Assembly (NCBI GenBank): GCA_021443235.1
Contig: JABUUJ010000048.1
Coordinates: 8,502 to 15,448 of the forward strand
Reading direction: 5' to 3'
DNA from: Muribaculaceae bacterium
GTDB taxonomy: Bacteria > Bacteroidota > Bacteroidia > Bacteroidales > Muribaculaceae
DNA length: 6,947 nt
The notes under the pieces were generated by a model that ran no database searches, was not told the origin of the DNA, and saw nothing but the letters and a program-made list of their open reading frames with translations. Position 1 is the first letter of the stretch. Each line of letters begins with the position of its first letter. The position numbers and the translations under genes were made by a program. Positions 1 to 6,947 of the stretch are shown here, piece after piece.

Positions 1-3000
1 GGAGCCTTCCATGTGGGAGATGTTGCCGAGGGGTAGAACATTGTCTTGGTCTCCTCGTCGTTCGACATATATACATAACCCTCGCCCGGGGTGAGTGCTG
101 TGAGCGAGCCCACCCACTCATAGTCCATATACATTGCAAATGAGCTGCGACCCTTCACCACGTCGCCATCCTGCGGGTTGAGCCCTGCGAACGCCTCGTT
201 GGGCGACAGGTAGGTGTTGCTATTGAAGCCTATCCAGTTCCAGCCCTTGTAGATGTCGATGGGAGCCGCCATCGGGTTGACTTGCGAGCCCAGGAGGCGG
301 AAGTTGGCTCCACGCTCCATGCGCACCTTGTACATCTTGCCCACCTGGATGTCGTCAAGACCGCCCTTAGTCCAAGCGCCGTTGTAGATCGACGTGTAAG
401 AGGTCTTGTCCTTCACCATTGCGATGTCGGCCTCAAGCGAGGCAAGCACGTTGTCGACCGATGTGTCGTCGGGCGTCACATAGAGTGAAATCCAGTTCCA
501 GCCCTTGCCCAGAGCCTGGCTCTGCTCGCGCTTGTTGGTGGTATTGAATATCACGGGATCGGTGAGCGTACCTGCCACGAGGTCGCTTTGGTAAGCATAG
601 GTGGGAGTGGCGGTCACATCGGGACAAATCTCGCCAATCGAAGCGTCAAACACCTTGTAGGTGATGGGCTTGTTCATGTCGGCGGGGTTGCCATAGATGT
701 TCATCGTGAGGAAGTAGGTGTCGTAGCGCGGATAATAAACCGGCGATGCGATACCGCGGCACTCGCCACCGATAAAGGCTGCCACGATATCCTCGGCGTT
801 CTCGCTATAGGCGCCATTAATCTTGAGCTGAGCCACCAAGTTCATCGTGTTCTCATAGTCGGCAGGATTTACGGTCCAGTCGGGACGTACACCTGTCACC
901 ACGAGGCTCACCATGAGTCGGGTAGTCACCATGTTCTCTCCGCGCAGCCCAATCTCGGCATCGTAGCGTCCAATGGGTGTGCTGGGAGCCACCGAGAAGT
1001 GGAGCGACTTTTGCGACAGTGGCAGCAGGGTGCCGGCCTCGTCTTCGACCGTCAGCCACATGGGCATGTCGGTGAGGCTCCAGTTGGCAATCTCGCCGCT
1101 GCTGTTGATGATGTCAACGTCAAATGCTACCTCGTTGGCGCCTTCCTTCAGCAGTTTCACCTCCGACTGTCCCCAGGTGAGCTGGTTCTGTTGAACGAAT
1201 GCCGACCAGGTGATGTCTTTGCTGTAGTTGCCGTTGATGTCTTGCACATCGCGCACAGTGAACTGCAGGTTGCAGCCCTCAATCAGATTCTCGGCGGCGT
1301 TGAGCGTGATAGTAATCTTGCGCTCGCTTGCCACAAACGAGAACGGCACATTGTCCATCTTCTTAACGTCTTTCAGGCCAAGCATCGTCAACTGCGGCTC
1401 GATGGTGACGCCCATGCGGAACTCGACATCGGCGGCTTTAGTCGGGCTATGATCCGCGAGGTCGGCAACGGTCTCAATCTGACCGCCCGAGTCGCGCTGG
1501 GTTTTCTCAAACGGATAGTAGAGCGCGAGTGCAGGGGATTCGGCCTCTACTTTACCATACATATTTTCGCGCAGCACGGCTGCCGACTGCGTTCCGTTCC
1601 AGAAGCGCACCTCGTCGAAGCAGCCTTTGAAATACTGGCTGAAAGTGTAGGCGGGATTGCCGTCGCTTTGGTAATCGCGGTGCGCGCCCAGAATCATGCG
1701 ATCGGTCTGTATTGCGGGCAACTTGTCGGCACTGATTTGTGCCATTGCCGTGCCGTCGATATAGGCTGTTGCCATGCCTGCCGAACCCTTGAGCACGTTG
1801 AGTGCGAAGTGGTGCCAGTTGTTGTCCATGAGATTCTTGGTCGACAGCACGTTGAGTTGCCCGTTGGCGTACAGGTTGAGGTTGTCGCCGTTGGCCACAA
1901 GCTCAAGTTGGTCGCCATTGATGCTGAATATTGATGCCGGCTCCTCATGCTTGTCGGCGCGGAACCAGAATTCAAGAGCGTAGTTTTGGTCAACATCGGT
2001 GCCGGTGCGGCTCATGTCGAGGGCAGCATAGTTCTTGCCATCGAGCTCAAGAGCAAAGTTGGGTGCCTCCATGCTCCAGCTGCTGGCTGCGGGCAGCGTG
2101 AGGTGGCGGCTACGAGCCTTGTCCTCGCCCACGGTGCCGTGGCCCTCGTCGAGGCGCCAGTAGCCTATCAGTCCGTCGGTCGACGCGGGCAGCACCTGAG
2201 CCTTGGTCGATGTGGCCTGAGCCCACTCGCGCGTGATGTTCCACAGCGTCACTTCGTGTATTGCCGCGGTGATGCCACGTCCTATGGTCACCACGCCGTT
2301 GCCCTTATATGCCTTCACCTTCTCGCGGTTGAAGAGCGAGGTGCTCTCGGCGTCGCAAGCCACGTCGGCGGTGATGCGCGGGTCGCCTTGGTTAAAGTCG
2401 TAGGCCACATTCATGTAGCACCACTTGTCCTTCGGGATTGCGTTGTCGGATGTGTAGCTGGTGCCGTCGATTGTGACTTGCAGCTTGCCGTTGTCGAGCA
2501 CTGCGATGTCGACGTTGTTGTTGGCAGTGCCATGGCGGAAGATGCTGCCGGCTCCGGTCCACTTCAACCAGTTGCCCACACTCCACGAGCGTCGCGAGAG
2601 GTCGACTGGCGACTGGCTGGAGGCTCCATCGCCGCCCGAGTTCTGGAACACGCCGTCGTGAGTCAGGTCGGCGTTGTTGAGGCGTCCTCGCACTATGAAG
2701 TTGGCGTCGCTCTGCAGGTATCCCTTGCGGATGTCCTCGTTGAATACCACCGAGATTTCGTCGCCCATGTTGAGTATTCCGTCGGTGGGTGCGGGAATGC
2801 CGATGAGTTGCGGGCGCGCCATGTCTTTCACCACAGTAATCTCGTTGCTTGAGCGATACACCTCGTCGGCTCCGTAGGTGGCTACCGAGAGGACGCGGAA
2901 GGTGTACTCATCGTCCTTGAAATTGTGCATCGGGTAGATGTACTCAACCTTGGCGCCTGACGGCAGCAACTCGTTGTCGCGGGTCACATCGTCCTCGCGC

Positions 3001-6000
3001 ATCACATATTCCTTGGCCAGCGACCAGTTGGCGTCGCCCTTGGCCTTGTATTGCAGGCGGAACGCCTTCAAGCCCTGGAAGGTGCGGTCGAAGTTGTCGA
3101 AGGTGAGCGTGAGTGTGGAGCCCAGTGAGGTGTTGAGCACTGGCGAGCTGACGTGCAGTGCCACCTCGCTCGACGAAGGCACGAAGTGGGCCGAGATAAA
3201 CACAGTGTCGGTAATCTGGTCCCAAGTGCCGGGCTGATATTGCGACTGCGAGCCAAGCACGAGGCCGATGTTGTTGTAGTCGAGTATTGAGACATCGCTC
3301 TGCGAGAGCGCCAGCAGCTTCCTCACTGTTTGGCCAGCCGGAACCTTTATGTTTCGGTTGTCGGTGAGGGTTGCGTCGTCAATCTTCAGGATTGCGCCAT
3401 TGGGGTTGGTCTCTTCCATCTGGAGCAGCTTGAAATAGACATCGGCGTTAACCTCGCTCTCGTTGGAGAGAAGCAAGTAGAACTTGGCCGAGCTGCCAGT
3501 GGGCACGTCGCTTTGCACAGGCACCTCCACCTCGATTTTTGGCACCTCGATTTGCATAGTTGCCTCGCTGAGCACATACTGCCCCGGCTCGTAGTACTTG
3601 GTCACATCCTTGCCTTCGTAGGGCGCCGAGGTCTGTCCGGCTCGGGTGTGGAAGATGGGGCCCCATCCGGCGGGCGACTTCAGCACGTCGACCGAGATTG
3701 CATCAAACGGGTCGCTATCGGCCAACTTGTAGGAAAACTTGGTCTTCACTGTTTCGCTTTCGGTATCCACCGAGTGGCCTCCTCCACCAGTTTCGGTCTT
3801 GACCGTCCATATTACACCAGTGTTGTTGAACAGCGTACCCCAGTCAATGCTTCCTATGGCCGAAATGCAGAACGAGTTCTCCGACTTTGCGCTCTTGGTG
3901 GTGTCGTTTTCCCACGAGAGCGACTGTGACGAGCCAGCGTCGAACGAAAAATTGTTGATGAAGCAGTCCTTGTTCTTGTTATAGAAGGCCTCTACCTTAT
4001 CTTTCTCGTTTTGGGCAATAGTTTTCTGCCAACCTTCGATTTGGGTGATGAGCCAGTTGACCGAGTCGGTATAACTTTCGTTGCGGCTTGCCGGGGGAAC
4101 CATCCAGTAGTTGGGGCCCGATGTGATTGACTGGCCATTTTTAATGGCATTTTCAAGCGCGGCGCCCTCCAGGTTTCTCTTGCCATAGCCGGTGTCGCCA
4201 GGCTTGTGAGGAGTGAGATAGACGGGCAGATTGGTGTTGTTGACAAATCCGCCGATCTCGCTCTCGGGCATGGTGATAAGCTTCTGATTGAGCATCATCT
4301 GGAGGTTGGGAATAAGGATATTCTCAATGTAGTGCTGGCTGTAGCTGAACGATGTAGCGAAATTCAAGCCTGTTGACACCACTTCCTTCTTAGTAAGCTC
4401 GACGGGCGATGATGCATTCTCGCGGGTAAGGCCGATTTGTCGTGCCTTGCCAAATGTCACATTGGTCGAGCGACCGACATAAACGTCGCCCTTTGATCCC
4501 ACAAACTCCTTGGCGTCGCTTGTCGATATCGTGTGGCTGGTGGTGTAGGTGGTCGACACGGTGTTGGAGTTCTCGCCCCAGTCCTTGATGTGCAGGCCCA
4601 CGTCGAGGTTGTGCTCGGCCTTCATGCTGTTGATTACGGCCACTCCAAGTCCATTCAAGATGGCGATATTCACGCCAAGCGCTGTGTGAGTCATCACCGT
4701 GTTGTCGGTGTTCCACGTGCCGCCCCATGTCGAGGTGCTCACCAGCGAGGAGCCTTCGGTCCACTCGGTGTGCGATTTTGTTCCCGGTGGGTCTCTCAGC
4801 ACCATGTCGACCTTGTCGGGACCGGCAGTCACAAAGTTGGTGCCAGTGGTGAGCTCGCCCAGCAGGATGCCATACATGCCGCTGCCTTCCCACTGGCAAG
4901 CCTTTCCTTCGATGTCATAGGTTATTGAGATGGTGCGTGCGTAGTTGGGCACATCGCTCTTGCGGCTCTCGTTGATGTTGGGCAGACCGCCTGTCCACTT
5001 GTAAATGGCCTCGCCCTTCTCATCGAGCTTGATTTTGTTCTCGACCGACTCGGCCACCTGACCGGCATCGTTGCCCTCGATATACACAGCCTGATCGGCG
5101 GCGAGGTTGTTGTTGATGGTCACCTCCACTCCTTGCAGAGGCACTGTCACCACCTTGCCGTTGTCGGCATTGGTGTACTCCTCATATCCTTTCAGATTGA
5201 AGACGTAGGGGTCGCCCATGACAAACAACGGGGCTCCGAAGCGGTAGTTCACGTTGCCATTCTCGTCAACCTTGTAAATGTCGTCAACCGTCACCTCGCC
5301 AAATTTATCAACTACGGTGAAGTCGCTGATACCGAATGCACCTGGATCGGCGTTCTTGTCCTGCACCTTGAATGTGGGTGTGCTGTGGTAGGTGAGCATA
5401 ATCTTGTTGTTGCAAGAGTAATACTTCATGCCAGCATCGGTCTCGGTCGAGTCGCGCAGCTCGTTCATCGGCGTGGTAAGGTCATATTCGGGATAACCGC
5501 TTTCATTACTGATTATCGACTTGCCGCTCTTGATTACCTTGGCGCCGATTACCTTGTACTTGAGCGGTGGCAACATTGCGCTGAACTCGCCGGTGATGGG
5601 GTCGGTTTGGATGTAGATGGTCTTGGTGTTGTCAACATCCTTGGTTCTTGCGCCGCGCCACGACGAACTGTTGAATTTTCCGTGCCCGGCTGTGGCAGGC
5701 TCGCACACGAGCCTTTGGGGATTGTTGTTGTAGGTTATCACGCCCTGGTCGTCAACATTTTTCACTACGTTGAGGCTATAGGTGTTGTTGGAAGCCTGCA
5801 ATTGCAGCTCTACCTGTCCTATTGTGTTGCTACTCAGCCCAAAGCCCAGGGGCTTGTCGCCCTCGACGCTACCGCCGGTAACACGTCCCGAGAGGTTAAC
5901 AAGTGTCGACTCATAGAAGGTGAGCCCGCTCATCGTCTTGTTGAAGGTGTGCTTGAGCCCCACCTTGTTGGGGTCGGCAGGATAGCGGCCGGCATTGACA

Positions 6001-6947
6001 AACGTGTGGCCCTGCTGCGTGTTGCGCACCTCGATGAAGTGGTCGCCGATGGGCACGTCGATTGTGAAGCGTCCGTTCTCGTCGGTCTGGATAATCTCGC
6101 CGTCGCGGCTGCAGATGGTGCCGTCGACATAGAGGCTGCAGCCCTCCACGGGATAGAGCGTGTTCTCATAATATACCACGCCACTCACAGGGAAGCTCGA
6201 CACGTCGGAGAAGTCGGTGGAGTTGTGCACCAATGTGCTCGGACCGATGTATCGCATCTGCTTAACCGGGCTGAACTCGTGAATGCCCAGCTGCGGCACC
6301 ACGCTGTAGCTTGTGCCCTCGCCACCGAAGGGAATGCCCTCGATGATGTAGTTGCCGTTCTCGTCGGTCTTGCCGCGGTAGCCCAGCTGGGCCACTGTGG
6401 GCACGTCGGTCGACGGGGTGACGTTGACATTGAGCATGCCGTGGCGCCCGTTTTGCGTTGAGCCCTTGCGCGACGAGTCGAAGAACAGGCTCTTCAGGCC
6501 CTCATCAAAGCGGTAGTACATCTCAAGGTTGCCCTCGTTGCCCACAAGCACACGGTTGTAGTTGTCGGCAATTTCTTTCTCGGTGAGCACTTTGCTCCAC
6601 ACGCGCATCTCGTCGAGTGTGCCATTGTAGCCGTCACCCATCTTGAACTCGTTGGAGTAGAGGCTCTTCTCTTCCCATGGCAGTGCCTGGGCGCTGACCT
6701 CGGTCGACATTGCCTTCTCGACCGACACCTCGGTCTTGTCGACAGCCTTGCCGCTGTCTTTCCTGCTGCCTGGGCCCTTGTAAGCAATGGGATAACCAGG
6801 CTCGGGGGTGACGTCTTCTTTATGATATACCGACTGGGTGTCGCTCTCGCTGGTCATCACCTCGTCGTCAATAGGGCTGAACACGGTGAGGCGGGCCTCC
6901 GAAGCGCTGCGAGCCAGTGTCACCTGATAGTAGGTGTTGGCGCTGAG
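1..6947 (-). CDS. Giant multidomain LamG/Ig-like surface protein, internal fragment (both ends outside the window)
   Basis: One reading frame on the reverse strand is open across the whole window: codons run from 6947-6945 down to 5-3, giving 2,315 residues with no stop, frameshift or gap noticed. Start, signal peptide and stop all lie outside. Visible modules include three LamG-like regions with the typical (F/I)DE-R-W and W-x-L/F-DEG endings, TDENG-type carboxypeptidase-regulatory beta-sandwiches, an FN3-like region, an SbsA/Big_5-like Ig fold, a BACON-like domain and two C-terminal GWNW blocks. Proteins with this mix are known in Bacteroidota as very long secreted or surface proteins, often exported by the type IX system; the sorting domain that would show this is not in the window. 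A role in binding polysaccharide or another surface ligand is an inference from the LamG and BACON folds. No enzyme active site or transmembrane anchor was recognised. The gene is intact as far as it can be seen. Confidence is high for the coding frame and moderate for the class. Confidence 0.95.
3..260 (-). repeat. GWNW block B, truncated by window edge (residues 2230-2315)
   Basis: IYKGWNWIGFNSNTY has W2236 and W2238, exactly 86 residues after the tryptophans of block A. DGDVVKGRSS and EWVGSLTALTPGEGYVYM correspond to the middle and end of block A. The block reaches the left edge with residues FYPSATSPTWKA. No stop codon and no C-terminal sorting domain are seen. Confidence 0.65.
232..507. 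repeat. 18-bp exact direct repeat, 232-249 and 490-507
   Basis: The sequence atccagttccagcccttg occurs at both positions, 258 bp (86 codons) apart. It encodes KGWNWI on the minus strand in both blocks. Identity stops just outside the conserved motif, so it reflects codon-level conservation of a duplicated protein block rather than a mobile or regulatory element. Confidence 0.85.
261..518 (-). repeat. GWNW block A (residues 2144-2229)
   Basis: The block contains KGWNWISLYV with W2150 and W2152, a helix-like DNVLASLEADIAMVKDK, NGAWTKGGLDDIQVGKMYKV and a final strand NFRLLG. It aligns with the next block over GWNWI, the D-x-VK segment, a W-x-G-x-L segment and a final G-x-x-Y strand. Such paired blocks are typical of the last region before the sorting signal in secreted Bacteroidota proteins, so the gene's end is probably not far beyond the left edge. 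Confidence 0.65.
582..884 (-). other. C-terminal domain with AFIGGECRG motif (residues 2022-2122)
   Basis: DWTVNPADYENTMNLVAQ (M2035) opens a compact domain with an inner strand of the form LKINGAYSENAEDIVAAFI. The motif GGECRGIASP has C2063, and YKVFDASIGEICPDV has C2108. This pattern (an 'internal' strand, then AF-x-x-GECRG, then a K-x-(F/Y)DA-x-xG strand) is one I recall from the ends of large secreted Bacteroidota proteins, without a family name. C2063 and C2108 could form a disulfide, which is an inference. Confidence 0.5.
891..1193 (-). other. BACON-like beta domain (residues 1919-2019)
   Basis: NSSGEIANWSLTDMPMWLTV, with W1964, then EAGTLLPLSQKSLHFSV and TPIGRYDAEIGLRG, follows the BACON pattern: a W strand, P-x-WL, G-x-L-x-P, and a closing Y strand. 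BACON domains are found mainly in Bacteroidota surface and glycan-related proteins and are proposed to bind carbohydrate or mucin, or to act as spacers. The match is by pattern, not by profile search. Confidence 0.5.
1194..1460 (-). other. Big_5-like Ig domain, C-terminal half (residues 1830-1918)
   Basis: ERKITITLNAAENLIEG followed by NLQFTVRDVQDINGN and ITWSAFV up to W1914 matches the closing half of SbsA/Big_5 Ig domains: a strand, a leucine and glycine before the last hairpin, a strand ending in V-x-D-x-x-GN, and a terminal W/F strand. The first half of such a domain is not directly before it. It may complete the half seen at residues 1377-1446, or be an independent divergent Ig-like domain. 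Confidence 0.5.
1488..2075 (-). other. LamG/concanavalin-like domain (residues 1625-1820)
   Basis: This is the clearest LamG_3 domain of the window. FALELDGKNYAALDM starts at 1631, followed by YALEFWFRADKHEEPASIF (first core sheet), WHHFALNV at 1711-1718 and TAYIDGT (the canonical 'W-hH-a-l-v' and 'Y-x-DG' strands). FKGCFDEVRFWN reaches W1783, and LALYYPFEK with F1813 is the exit. It directly follows another LamG-like domain, making a tandem pair. Jelly-roll domains of this type bind sugars or proteins on the outside of the cell. Confidence 0.85.
2103..2609 (-). other. LamG-like domain (residues 1447-1615)
   Basis: RRSWSVGNWLKWTGAGSIF opens the domain as the SVxxWxKWT strand does in these proteins. 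VDIAVLDNGKLQVTIDG and KDKWCYMNVAYDF give the central strands, with the W-x-x-(V/M)-x-V pattern of LamG. IHEVTLWN ending near W1569 and IGYWRLDEG ending at 1602 form the exit. The IDE of a typical exit is IHE here, so the usual Asp is replaced by His. The likely role is ligand binding, as for other LamG folds. Confidence 0.75.
2610..2819 (-). other. SbsA/Big_5-like Ig domain, N-terminal half (residues 1377-1446)
   Basis: ARPQLIGIPAPTDG, then NMGDEISVVFNEDIRKGYL with FNED at 1402-1405, matches the opening of Big_5 (SbsA Ig-like) domains, where a P-x-x-G turn is followed by a strand ending in F-(S/N)-E. NFIVRGRLNNADL gives the next strand. The usual closing half (a strand, L-x-x-G, then the D-x-x-GN turn) is not found here; it appears about 400 residues later, after two LamG-like domains. 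Confidence 0.6.
2820..3197 (-). other. Fibronectin-III-like region (residues 1251-1376)
   Basis: SAHFVPSSSEVAL leads into LTLTFDNFDRTFQGLKAF and RLQYKAKGDANWSLAKEYV, which has the Y-x-x-x-x-x-x-W pattern of FN3 C-C' strands. DDEYTFRVLSVATYGADEV follows as an FN3 F strand (Y-x-F-R-V), and SSNEITVVKD forms the last strand. FN3 domains are common spacers and binding modules in secreted bacterial proteins. The assignment is from strand pattern only. Confidence 0.55.
3198..3950 (-). other. Beta-rich module with GQTSAPYEG motif (residues 1000-1250)
   Basis: The module begins with FDAGSSQSLSWEND, contains a Gly-rich loop (TETGGGGHSVD), then KLADSDPFDAISVDV near F1081 and GQTSAPYEG at 1104-1112. After this come IEVPKIEVEVPVQSDVPTG, a strand pair FYLLLSNESE, and NPNGAILKIDD. 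The part after the motif reads like a CARDB- or Ig-like sandwich, since it pairs a SNESE/DVYFKLL strand with a VPAGQTV edge. From memory, related giant proteins often carry TSCPYEG at this place, so Ala1108 may stand where a Cys is usual; this needs an alignment. The function is unknown. Confidence 0.45.
3954..4079 (-). other. Predicted amphipathic helix / short coiled coil (residues 957-998)
   Basis: TDSVNWLITQIEGWQKTI and the following QNEKDKVEAFYNKNKD form a run free of Pro and almost free of Gly, with hydrophobic residues (V963, L966, I967, I970, W973, I977) spaced three or four apart and many charged residues after them. This is the most helix-like part of an otherwise beta-rich protein. 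It probably acts as a connector between the central module and the next beta domain. Confidence 0.5.
4248..4865 (-). other. Unassigned central module with LRDPPG motif, hydrophobic stretch and Ser/Thr-rich segment (residues 695-900)
   Basis: The module opens with LLGELTTGTNFVTAGPD and the motif LRDPPG at 717-722. A hydrophobic, Gly-containing stretch follows at 756-772 (ALGVNIAILNGLGVAVI). Next comes an amphipathic segment ending in KDWGEN near W790, then a segment at 794-810 in which 12 of 17 residues are Ser or Thr, then GDVYVGRSTNVTFGKARQI. It closes with SYSQHYIENILIPNLQMML around residues 866-886, which may be a helix. From memory, LRDPPG recurs in other very large Bacteroidota proteins, but I cannot name a family. 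A hydrophobic stretch next to alternating Ser/Thr residues can be seen in beta-hairpins of aerolysin-like pore formers; that resemblance is only compositional. Confidence 0.45.
4866..5537 (-). other. Unassigned beta-rich region (residues 471-694)
   Basis: This stretch has alternating hydrophobic and polar residues and no family I can name with confidence. It contains a TYHSTPTFKVQD strand, a KVDENGNVNYRFGAP turn-and-strand similar to those in the preceding sandwiches, and GYEEYTNADNGKV, after which VPLQGVEVTINNNLA resembles another Ig-like strand pair. It could be two further Ig-like or carboxypeptidase-regulatory-like domains that have diverged. Few cysteines are present. It links the N-terminal spacer-like domains to the central module. 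Confidence 0.4.
5538..6395 (-). other. Carboxypeptidase-regulatory-like beta-sandwich repeats (residues 185-470)
   Basis: Two segments carry the turn motif of carboxypeptidase-regulatory/CnaB-like domains: TDENGNYIIEGIP around D195 and TDENGRFTIDVPIGDHFIEV around D289. The second segment begins with the typical FPVSGVVYYEN at 252-262, where such a domain opens with a GxV strand. A third opening strand, LSGRVTGGS, starts at 352, and the matching turn is probably DPITGEFSAMLPP around F455. These domains act as rigid spacers or pre-structured stalks in bacterial surface proteins. The assignment of the third copy is less certain because its middle is longer than in the others. Confidence 0.65.
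6423..6947 (-). other. LamG/concanavalin-like domain, C-terminal part (residues 1-175)
   Basis: The first residues (YYQVTLARSASEARLTVF) look like late strands of a jelly-roll. GTLDEMRVW at residues 109-117, followed by a helix-like LTEKEIADNY and then YYRFDEG ending at 150, is the usual exit of LamG_3 domains in Bacteroidota proteins. The beginning of the domain lies beyond the right edge. Between the early strands and the exit there is an unusually long hydrophilic stretch (about residues 30-100) rich in Lys, Glu, Ser and Asp. LamG folds normally bind carbohydrate or protein ligands; the ligand here is unknown. Confidence 0.75.

Noticed and set aside
1..120. End of the gene with a type IX sorting domain near the left edge
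   Set aside because: The frame is still open at position 3. No stop and no sorting-domain pattern are seen, so its presence can only be guessed.
232..507. 18-bp direct repeat as a CRISPR, attachment or insertion-sequence signal
   Set aside because: Only two copies exist, both in the same coding phase over the conserved KGWNWI motif, with no spacer array, inverted repeats or transposase.
588..1934. 448-residue open frame on the plus strand
   Set aside because: It lies codon-for-codon opposite the minus-strand gene. Its composition (rich in His, Val, Leu and Gly) is what antisense of GTG, GAC and AAC codons gives, and no domain is recognisable, whereas the minus frame shows clear LamG and BACON-like motifs over the same DNA.
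1947..2852. 301-residue open frame on the plus strand
   Set aside because: Antisense shadow in the same register, ending at the complement of a TCA serine codon. The minus strand encodes LamG-like and Big_5-like domains here.
4390..4899. 169-residue minus-strand open frame overlapping the central module
   Set aside because: It is in a different frame from the main gene, is rich in Arg and His, and has no recognisable motif. The main frame stays open through it.
5133..6461. 442-residue open frame on the plus strand
   Set aside because: It has the same antisense register and composition. The opposite strand encodes the LamG exit motifs and TDENG turns.

Overview
The window lies inside one very large protein gene on the minus strand. 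Reading the reverse complement from position 6947 down to position 3 gives 2,315 consecutive sense codons without a stop. Neither the start codon (beyond the right edge) nor the stop codon (beyond the left edge) is present. No intergenic DNA, RNA gene, promoter, terminator, mobile element or CRISPR array was seen.

The protein looks like a secreted or cell-surface, multidomain, beta-rich giant of the Bacteroidota type, most likely from a gut Bacteroidales (Muribaculaceae or Prevotellaceae-like). This rests on the domain mix, on the C-terminal GWNW blocks, and on G+C-leaning codons (many TCG, GTC-GAC and AAC codons; no TTA or CTA leucine codons noticed). The taxon is an inference, not a demonstration.

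From N- to C-terminus (right to left), with residues numbered from the right edge: the end of a LamG/concanavalin-like domain carrying a charged insertion (1-175); carboxypeptidase-regulatory-like beta-sandwiches with two TDENG turns (185-470); an unassigned beta-rich region (471-694); an unassigned module with an LRDPPG motif, a hydrophobic stretch and a Ser/Thr-rich segment (695-900); a short predicted helix (957-998); a module with a GQTSAPYEG motif (1000-1250); a fibronectin-III-like region (1251-1376); the first half of an SbsA/Big_5-like Ig domain (1377-1446); two LamG-like domains (1447-1615 and 1625-1820); what looks like the second half of a Big_5-like domain (1830-1918); a BACON-like domain (1919-2019); a domain with an AFIGGECRG motif (2022-2122); and two 86-residue-spaced GWNW blocks (2144-2315) running off the left edge.

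The LamG, BACON and Ig/FN3-like folds suggest binding to glycans or host/bacterial surface ligands. No catalytic motif was recognised. The most interesting points are the unassigned central module, the apparent insertion of two LamG domains into a split Big_5-like fold, and the paired C-terminal GWNW blocks.
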